Position numbers and translations under genes: made by a program. DNA of 30,178 bases from assembly GCA_038230275.1 (NCBI GenBank), contig JBBRNO010000078.1:1-30178 (forward strand), in the 5' to 3' direction. The notes beneath the pieces were generated by a model, which had not been told where the DNA came from, made no database searches, and saw only the letters and a program-made list of their open reading frames with translations. Shown in pieces: positions 25,304-30,178 of the stretch (position 1 is the first letter of the stretch; the number at the start of each line of letters is the position of its first letter). This stretch comes from JANXXV01 sp038230275. GTDB taxonomy: Bacteria > Acidobacteriota > Terriglobia > Bryobacterales > Bryobacteraceae.

Positions 25304-27084
25304 TGGTTCCACTTCAATTCGCAGTGCTCGCGGCCGCCTGTAGCGCCGCTCTTCTGACGGCACAAACGCCGGCCAAACCGATCATGAACGAAATACGCAT
25401 TGACCGCTATCAAGCCGCCACTATGCGGGATGGCGTGAAGTTGTACGCAGACGTGTACCGCCCTGCTGCGCGGGGGAAGTATCCGGTGCTGGTTGTGCGC
25501 ACGCCTTATGGGACGCAACGCGACGGAATGCACGAACCGCTCATCCGGTTCGCACAGCGCGGCTATGCGGTGGTGATGCAGGACGTGCGGGGCCGCTACG
25601 AATCAGAGGGGAAGTGGGAGCCGTTTCGCAACGAGGCGAAAGACGGTTACGACACCATTGAGTGGGCTGCCGCGCAACCGTGGTCGAATGGCAAGGTGGC
25701 TACCCAAGGCGGATCGTACCTGGGACATGCGCAGTGGGCCGCTGCCAGTCAGGCGCCGCCACACCTTGTAGCTATGTCTCCAGCAGTAGCCTCGACGAAT
25801 ATCTATGCCAACTGGCTGACTCGCGGCGGCGCCTACCGCCTGTCATTCAACTACGGATGGGGCGTGGTCCGGATGCCCAATCGCATTATGCTGCCGCAGT
25901 ACTGGCACACCGAAGCGTATACGCCGGAAGAGTTGAAGTACGAGGAAATTCTTACCCACCTTCCGTTGAAAGACGGGGATCTGCGCTCCGCCAACTATGC
26001 GGTGCCGTTCTATCGCGACTGGTTGCAGCATCAGTCGTTCGATGACTATTGGAAGAGCATCAGCGACGAAGACCGCTTCGAGAAGATTACCGTGCCTGCG
26101 CACACCCTGGGCGGGTGGTTCGACATCTTCCTGGGCGGCAGCATTAACGGCTACACCGGAATGAGAGCCAGGGCTGGCAGCGAGAAGGCGCGCAAGGAAA
26201 CACGGATGATCATTGGCCCGTGGGGACATGGTCCAAGCCAGAAGTTCGGCGATGTGGACTTCGGGCCACCGGCGATGGTTTCTTCATTCGACCAGGAACT
26301 TCGCTGGTTCGATCACTATCTGAAGGGCGAAGACAACGGGGTTGATCGCGAACTTCCGGTGCGTCTCTATTACATGGGCGCGAACGTTTGGCGCGATGAA
26401 CAGGATTGGCCAATTCCCGGCACGCGTTTCACTCCCTTCTACCTGGCGAGCGGCGGCAACGCGAACACTCTTCGCGGCGATGGCAGAATCACCGTGGAAA
26501 AGCCAGCGGCGGCATTGTCCGACAAGTATGTCTACGATCCGAAGCTGCCCATTTCAACGATGGGCGGAAACAACTGCTGTGGTACCCCAACCGTGGCGGG
26601 CCCGAAAGACCAGCGCCCCATTGAGCGGCGTGACGATGTGTTGGTCTATACGGGGGAGATCCTTACCGCTCCGGTTGCCATTGCCGGTCCAGTGAAGGCG
26701 AGGTTGTTCGCATCCACCGATGGACGCGATACCGATTGGATGGTGAAGCTGGTGGATGTCCATCCGAATGGATTCGCGATGAATATTGCGGAAGGCATGT
26801 TGCGCGCCCGATTTCACAAGGGGTTGGACAAGCCTGAGTTGCTGGTGCCGGGGCAGGTGTATGAATTTGAAATCGACCTGATTGGGACCGCGAATGTTTT
26901 TCTGCCAGGCCACCGGATCCGCGTGGACATCACCAGCAGCAACTTTCCGCAATTCGATCGTAATCCCAATACGGGTGACGATTTGGGCGCTTCGGCGACC
27001 GTACGGACTGCGGCGCAAACGGTATTCCACGGTGGCAGCCGCGCCTCTCATCTTCTTTTGCCGGTGGTGCCTGTACCGCGGTGA
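25303..27084 (+). CDS. Exported CocE/NonD family hydrolase (X-Pro dipeptidyl-peptidase S15-like)
   Basis: 593 residues with a signal peptide (MVPLQFAVLAAACSAALLTAQ). The alpha/beta hydrolase part has MRDGVKLYADVYRP, the nucleophile S138 in GGSYLGHAQW, and the His region IIGPWGHG. A C-terminal jelly-roll typical of CocE proteins follows (ITAPVAIAGPVKARLF, GHRIRVDITSSNFPQFDRN). Members hydrolyse esters or amides such as acyl conjugates, beta-lactams or X-Pro peptides. The substrate here is unknown. Translational coupling (TAATG) ties it to the SelA-like enzyme. It ends 13 bases before the convergent amidohydrolase stop. Confidence 0.93.
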   Translation: MVPLQFAVLAAACSAALLTAQTPAKPIMNEIRIDRYQAATMRDGVKLYADVYRPAARGKYPVLVVRTPYGTQRDGMHEPLIRFAQRGYAVVMQDVRGRYESEGKWEPFRNEAKDGYDTIEWAAAQPWSNGKVATQGGSYLGHAQWAAASQAPPHLVAMSPAVASTNIYANWLTRGGAYRLSFNYGWGVVRMPNRIMLPQYWHTEAYTPEELKYEEILTHLPLKDGDLRSANYAVPFYRDWLQHQSFDDYWKSISDEDRFEKITVPAHTLGGWFDIFLGGSINGYTGMRARAGSEKARKETRMIIGPWGHGPSQKFGDVDFGPPAMVSSFDQELRWFDHYLKGEDNGVDRELPVRLYYMGANVWRDEQDWPIPGTRFTPFYLASGGNANTLRGDGRITVEKPAAALSDKYVYDPKLPISTMGGNNCCGTPTVAGPKDQRPIERRDDVLVYTGEILTAPVAIAGPVKARLFASTDGRDTDWMVKLVDVHPNGFAMNIAEGMLRARFHKGLDKPELLVPGQVYEFEIDLIGTANVFLPGHRIRVDITSSNFPQFDRNPNTGDDLGASATVRTAAQTVFHGGSRASHLLLPVVPVPR

Positions 27085-27097
27085 AGAGCCGCGTGGA

Positions 27098-28804
27098 TCA
27101 ATTGAGCGGCAATACGATTTTGCCATCCAGGATGGTCATCACCGGGTGAATTTCCTTGATCTCCGCTTCGGGGCAGGTAAGATAGTCGCGGTCAATGGCG
27201 ACCAGGTCCGCCAGCTTCCCGGGCTCGATGGATCCGCGCTCCTTTTCGGCGAACTGCAGGTAAGCCGGCCAGATGGTGTGTGTCTTCAGCGCCTGGGCGC
27301 GAGTTAGCTTTTGCTCAGGGTGAATCACCTTGCCACGAATGGTGAGGCGGGTCACCTCGGTCCACATGCTTAGAAAAGGATTGTACGGATTGACGGCACT
27401 GTTCTTGTCGTGACCGATCATATGATCGCTTCCGGCGGCCACTACGATTCCGGCATCGATGTAGGATCTGAGCGGATAGAAGTAGCGCATGCCGTCGTAT
27501 CCGAACACCTCTTCCAGGGCGGGTCCGTCGAGATAGAGCCAGGGGGCCTGGACGTCCGCCAGGATTCCCAGTTTCTTCATGCGCGCGATTGCTTCGGGGC
27601 TCTGAAAGCTGGCATGCATGACGTGGGAGCGAGTGGGGCCGATGGGCTTGACACGATCCAATTGTTCCAGCGCATCCAGAAAGTTGTCGATGGCGCCGCC
27701 GCCTTGATCGTGGGTGGTTAACTGCCAGCCGCGATCTCGCGCGGTGCCAAGGATGGCCAGCAATTTGGCGGGAGGGATGAAGAGCTGGCCACGGTCGTCG
27801 GGGTTGGTCTTCCCATAGAGCTGCTTTCCGAAGGCGCCGTAGGGGTAACGTTGATAGGCGGTTCCAATGGTCATTCCGCCATCGAGAGTCAACTTGAACG
27901 TGCCCAGCTTTAACCAGGAGTCTCCGGTGTTTGTGGTGAAAGATGCGGACTGAATCTGCTGCTGCACGGAGGCAGTGGGCTGAGAGGCATCGGGACGCCA
28001 TGTCATGACGACGCGGATTGGGAGGCGTCCGGCGGCTTTCAACTTCTGGTATAGACCGATCTGGTTTGAGTCGAGCGCGCGATCGCCGACGGTGGTAAGC
28101 CCCGCCGCAAGGTAGCGTTTCAACTGTTGCTGCAGTGCGTCGAGCTGCTCCGCTTCGGTGAAATGTTGCGCGCGATCCAGGCCAACGATCAGGGACGGAG
28201 CATTTTTTAAGACTCCCGTCGGCTCGCCCTTGGCATCTTTCACGATTTCGCCCGCGGGCGGATTCGGGGTATCGCGAGTAATGTTGCACTTGCGCAGGCC
28301 GTACGAATTTAGGATTAAAACATAGCTAGCGTCGAAGAGAACGGGATGTTCGGTTTCAAAGTCGAGCGATTCGCGTGTCGGCATGCGTAGCTCTTTCAGA
28401 CGCGTGGGAAAGGTGCGGGGGACAACGATCCATTCCCCTTTGGGAGTCTTTGCCGCCTGCTGCTGGACGTAGGCTTGGATGGCGGCGAAAGAATTCAAGG
28501 GGGGCAGCGGAGCGCGAAATTCGCTTAAACCGGCCTCAATTGCGTGAACATGAGAGTCGACGAGGCCGGGCAGAACCGTCTTCCCTTTGAGATCGACCAC
28601 CTTGGTGGCGGGGCCTTGTTCGGCATTCCGTACGGCAGCGTCAGATCCGACGGCGACGATGTTTTCGCCTTTGATGGCGACTGATTGTTGAATGGTGAAT
28701 TTCCCGTCTACGGTGACAATTTTTCCGTTGCGCAGGATGAGGTCTGCGTTGGCGGAGAACAATGGCGCGGCGAACGCGATCAAGCCGAAGAGGGAACGAA
28801 ACAT
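27098..28804 (-). CDS. Exported amidohydrolase family 3 (YtcJ-like) metal-dependent hydrolase
   Basis: 568 residues. A signal peptide (MFRSLFGLIAFAAPLFSANA) is followed by DLILRNGKIVTVDG, the composite beta-sandwich start of amidohydrolases, then the metal-binding HxH in DSHVHAIEAG, and later motifs TTHDQGGGAID, VMHASFQSPE and AAGSDHMIGHD. It hydrolyses C-N or similar bonds with Zn; the substrate is unknown. ATG 28804 is chosen over TTG 28819 because it gives a clean signal peptide. No SD is visible, and TATAAC on the minus strand ends only six bases before ATG, so a leaderless transcript is possible. Confidence 0.9.
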   Translation of the reverse strand: MFRSLFGLIAFAAPLFSANADLILRNGKIVTVDGKFTIQQSVAIKGENIVAVGSDAAVRNAEQGPATKVVDLKGKTVLPGLVDSHVHAIEAGLSEFRAPLPPLNSFAAIQAYVQQQAAKTPKGEWIVVPRTFPTRLKELRMPTRESLDFETEHPVLFDASYVLILNSYGLRKCNITRDTPNPPAGEIVKDAKGEPTGVLKNAPSLIVGLDRAQHFTEAEQLDALQQQLKRYLAAGLTTVGDRALDSNQIGLYQKLKAAGRLPIRVVMTWRPDASQPTASVQQQIQSASFTTNTGDSWLKLGTFKLTLDGGMTIGTAYQRYPYGAFGKQLYGKTNPDDRGQLFIPPAKLLAILGTARDRGWQLTTHDQGGGAIDNFLDALEQLDRVKPIGPTRSHVMHASFQSPEAIARMKKLGILADVQAPWLYLDGPALEEVFGYDGMRYFYPLRSYIDAGIVVAAGSDHMIGHDKNSAVNPYNPFLSMWTEVTRLTIRGKVIHPEQKLTRAQALKTHTIWPAYLQFAEKERGSIEPGKLADLVAIDRDYLTCPEAEIKEIHPVMTILDGKIVLPLN

Positions 28805-28988
28805 AGACAAGTTATACAACGGGGTAGCGAAGGGATTGAAACGCAGATGTGCGGGTGTTAACGCGCCGCTGCCGAAAGATCGTCAATTTGCCGAAAACGC
28901 AGCACGAGATCTTAATGTCAAGCCATTCCAATGCAATTGTTAACGAATGGAGCTTCTAGTGCGTAGCTATCGAGAGAAGGAGCAATCG
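28805..28988. other. Intergenic region upstream of the amidohydrolase and the eroded SDR
   Basis: It contains AAGGGATTGAAACG (28830-28843), a near match to 17640-17654, and two GTTAACG words (near 28857 and 28939). An AAGGAG Shine-Dalgarno lies at about 28977-28982, six bases before the relic SDR start, so the control signals of that dead gene survive. I see no RNA gene or further ORF. Confidence 0.4.
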
Positions 28989-29408
28989 ATGACATCTGCA
29001 CCATCCGTCCTGACTAGCGGTGCATCGGCTGGGATTGGCGTCGCCAGGAGACCGGCTTGTTGGTCGACGTTATCGCAGCGGAACTCACCGACCCAAGTGA
29101 AGACTCGACTGCGCGAAGACACACGCACCGGGATCCTGATCAATAACGCGTCTACGTCCTGGCGGTATTGCCCGCGACGACACGGACGGAGATCTGGCAG
29201 CACTCAGGTGCCGATGTAAACACGCTGCCGGGCGCAATTGGACGCTGCGCTTGCCAGCTAGGATGCCCGCGAGACGAACACCATTCCGCCGCTTCCCGAT
29301 TCGGGCCAGCGGGGGGATTTCGATGCCGCCAGAGATGCCATGATCCCTAATTTTGTTCAGACCATGCCGCTCTCGTTACCGAATCGCATTCGTCAAATCA
29401 TGCATTAG
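28989..29408 (+). pseudogene. Eroded short-chain dehydrogenase/reductase (SDR)
   Basis: Pieces of an SDR appear in order but in different frames. The ATG-proximal part reads PSVLTSGASAGIGVA (degenerate TGxxxGIG cofactor motif); another frame gives DVIAAELTDPSED (end of the cofactor-specificity strand); then GILINNAS (NNAG motif), LPATTRTEIWQHSGAD (region after the active site), and finally TNTIPPLPDSGQRGDFDAARDAM, the usual C-terminal tail. The YxxxK active-site segment and much of the middle are missing, and a TAG interrupts the C-terminal part, so several deletions and frameshifts have occurred in a gene normally about 260 codons long. A good SD (AAGGAG) is retained. The gene is dead. Confidence 0.75.
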
Positions 29409-29439
29409 GGGATCGCGGGTCAAAGCTGAAGATTGGAAA

Positions 29440-29640
29440 GGAATCGGGTGGACACACGATGGCCCTTCGGTTGCCGTGTTAACGTCCTTAGAAGCCGAGG
29501 ATACCGTTCGTTTCTCGGAATTAGCTGGTGTGCGGGCAATGATCGAAACGTATCCGCTGGAGAAATCAAAAGTAGCTTACGCGCCCATGATGAGCGGCAA
29601 TGCAAGGTTCCGCGTTGTGCCGACGATCGACCTCAGATGA
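29440..29640 (+). pseudogene. C-terminal fragment of a zinc-type alcohol dehydrogenase
   Basis: The frame reads GIGWTHDGPSVAVLTSLEAE, then VRFSELAGVRAMIETYPLEK and MMSGNARFRVVPTID. This is the closing segment of YahK/AdhA-like alcohol dehydrogenases, which normally end in RMMSGKARFRVVL. The catalytic domain and Rossmann core are absent upstream, so only about 65 of the usual 340 residues remain. It lies directly after the eroded SDR, suggesting an old operon lost by deletion. Start given is where similarity becomes visible. Confidence 0.7.
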
Positions 29641-29822
29641 GCTATCAACCGTTTGCGTTGGCGCAATTATTGGATGCGGATGGGATTCGTAAACTATTGA
29701 TATTGAATGCCGAGTGTATTGTTGCGGTCATGGCCGCCCAGTTGTTTTGTGAGGGCTTTGCCGCGATCAACATCGAAGGCCATTGCGCGATAGCGAAAAG
29801 TGATTTAGAATCAAAGAAGTAG
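29637..29822 (+). CDS. Small unrecognised ORF, possibly a remnant
   Basis: A 61-codon frame (MSYQPFALAQLLDADGIRKL and on) begins with an ATGA overlap at the end of the alcohol dehydrogenase fragment and ends five bases before the tRNA. It has a mildly hydrophobic middle (LLILNAECIVAVMAAQLF). I do not recognise the protein. The tRNA promoter lies inside its 3' end, and its surroundings are decayed, so it may not be expressed. Confidence 0.2.
   Translation: MSYQPFALAQLLDADGIRKLLILNAECIVAVMAAQLFCEGFAAINIEGHCAIAKSDLESKK
29783..29811 (+). promoter_or_regulatory. Sigma70-type promoter for tRNA-Pro
   Basis: TTGCGC (29783-29788) and TAGAAT (29806-29811) are separated by exactly 17 bases. The -10 ends 15 bases before the first tRNA base, giving a short 5' leader. 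Confidence 0.6.
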
Positions 29823-29826
29823 ATGT

Positions 29827-29903
29827 CGGGGCGTAGCGCAGCCTGGTAGCGCACCTGCCTTGGGCGCAGGGGGTCGTGAGTTCGAATCTCGCCGCCCCGA
29901 CCA
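29827..29903 (+). tRNA. tRNA-Pro (anticodon UGG)
   Basis: A full cloverleaf is visible: acceptor CGGGGCG pairs with CGCCCCG (29893-29899), the D-arm contains AGCCTGGTAGC, the anticodon stem CCTGC/GCAGG flanks loop CTTGGGC with anticodon TGG at 29861-29863, and the T-arm has GTTCGAATC. The discriminator is A and CCA (29901-29903) is encoded. It reads CCA and, through wobble, other proline codons. Confidence 0.96.
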
Positions 29904-30064
29904 AACCTCCCTGATTCTAAAAGGCCGGGCTCTTCGCAAGTAGCTGATTTCAAGAAACAACCTCGGCCCACCCGAGCGGGACGTACATCAACCTTTCGAC
30001 AAGCGCTCCTTCATCCTATTTTTCACAGCCGAGCCGCATGTTACCGGAATACCATAGAATTGAT
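29904..30064. other. Intergenic region after the tRNA
   Basis: A weak CTCGG/CCGAG hairpin (29962-29976) with no T-run is the only structure seen; it is a poor terminator candidate. TAGAAT near 30055 could be a -10 for the following gene, without a clear -35. Confidence 0.25.
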
Positions 30065-30178
30065 ATGCCTATGCAGGTAGAAGTAGTGTCCGAGGATGGG
30101 GTGCTAAAGCCTTTGCGCCCGTTGGCATTGGCTGAGCCTCAGCACGTGACTGTGTTCATCTTTGAGGAAATGAAATCC
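30065..30178 (+). CDS. AF2212-like (DUF104) antitoxin, N-terminal part
   Basis: The 38 visible codons read MPMQVEVVSEDGVLKPLRPL followed by ALAEPQHVTVFIFEE. This is the short beta-barrel-like pattern (V-x-V-x-x-x-x-G-x-L-x-P-L) of AF2212/DUF104 proteins, which commonly precede a PIN-domain VapC-type toxin gene. The gene runs off the right edge and only about half is seen. A second ATG at 30071 is an alternative start. A toxin partner, if present, lies outside the window. Confidence 0.7.
   Translation, partial: MPMQVEVVSEDGVLKPLRPLALAEPQHVTVFIFEEMKS

Overview
The window looks like a chromosomal segment of an Acidobacteriota bacterium, most likely a Bryobacteraceae / 'Solibacter'-type soil organism. 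This is inferred from gene content: an Oar-like TonB receptor with a carboxypeptidase-regulatory N-terminus, many exported Asp-box and other beta-propeller proteins, Tat-type signals on putative hydrolases, a secreted CocE esterase, and a REP-like repeat of a type I remember from such genomes. No marker gene proves the lineage. Genes are tightly packed and start and stop codons often overlap by 4 bases.

Positions 1-17605 (minus strand) form one compact run of 14 genes that continues past the left edge. In transcription order they are: TonB-dependent receptor, sialidase-fold protein, enolase-superfamily dehydratase, D-2-hydroxyacid dehydrogenase-like protein, TPR protein, sialidase-fold protein, Tat-exported TIM-barrel protein, sialidase-fold protein, Kelch protein, MDR oxidoreductase, aldo/keto reductase, sialidase-fold protein, DapA/NanA-family lyase, and a second enolase-superfamily protein (cut by the edge). 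Six of 13 junctions are ATGA or GTGA overlaps. The only gap that could hold an internal promoter is 9672-9759.

Positions 17747-21508 (plus strand) are a divergent unit: HpcH/HpaI aldolase, ACS-type MFS transporter, PhyH dioxygenase and a CE7/AXE1-like esterase. Together the two units read as a carbohydrate-acid utilisation locus. Exported propellers and esterase would process a glycan or conjugate, the TonB receptor and MFS carrier would import products, enolase-type dehydratases would make 2-keto-3-deoxy acids, two aldolases of different folds would cleave them, and several oxidoreductases would interconvert intermediates. The substrate cannot be named from sequence. The NanA-like, NanM-like and sialidase-like genes hint at nonulosonic or other sugar acids, but sialidase hallmark residues are missing.

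Positions 21505-28804 hold an NHL-repeat protein (minus), then a plus-strand run of HupE/UreJ-like membrane protein, Tat-signalled SelA-like PLP enzyme and CocE/NonD esterase, and a convergent exported amidohydrolase (minus).

Positions 28805-30178 are different: an eroded short-chain dehydrogenase, a C-terminal fragment of a zinc alcohol dehydrogenase, an unrecognised small ORF, an intact tRNA-Pro(UGG) with a good promoter, and the start of an AF2212-like antitoxin. No transcription-factor gene is visible in the window.
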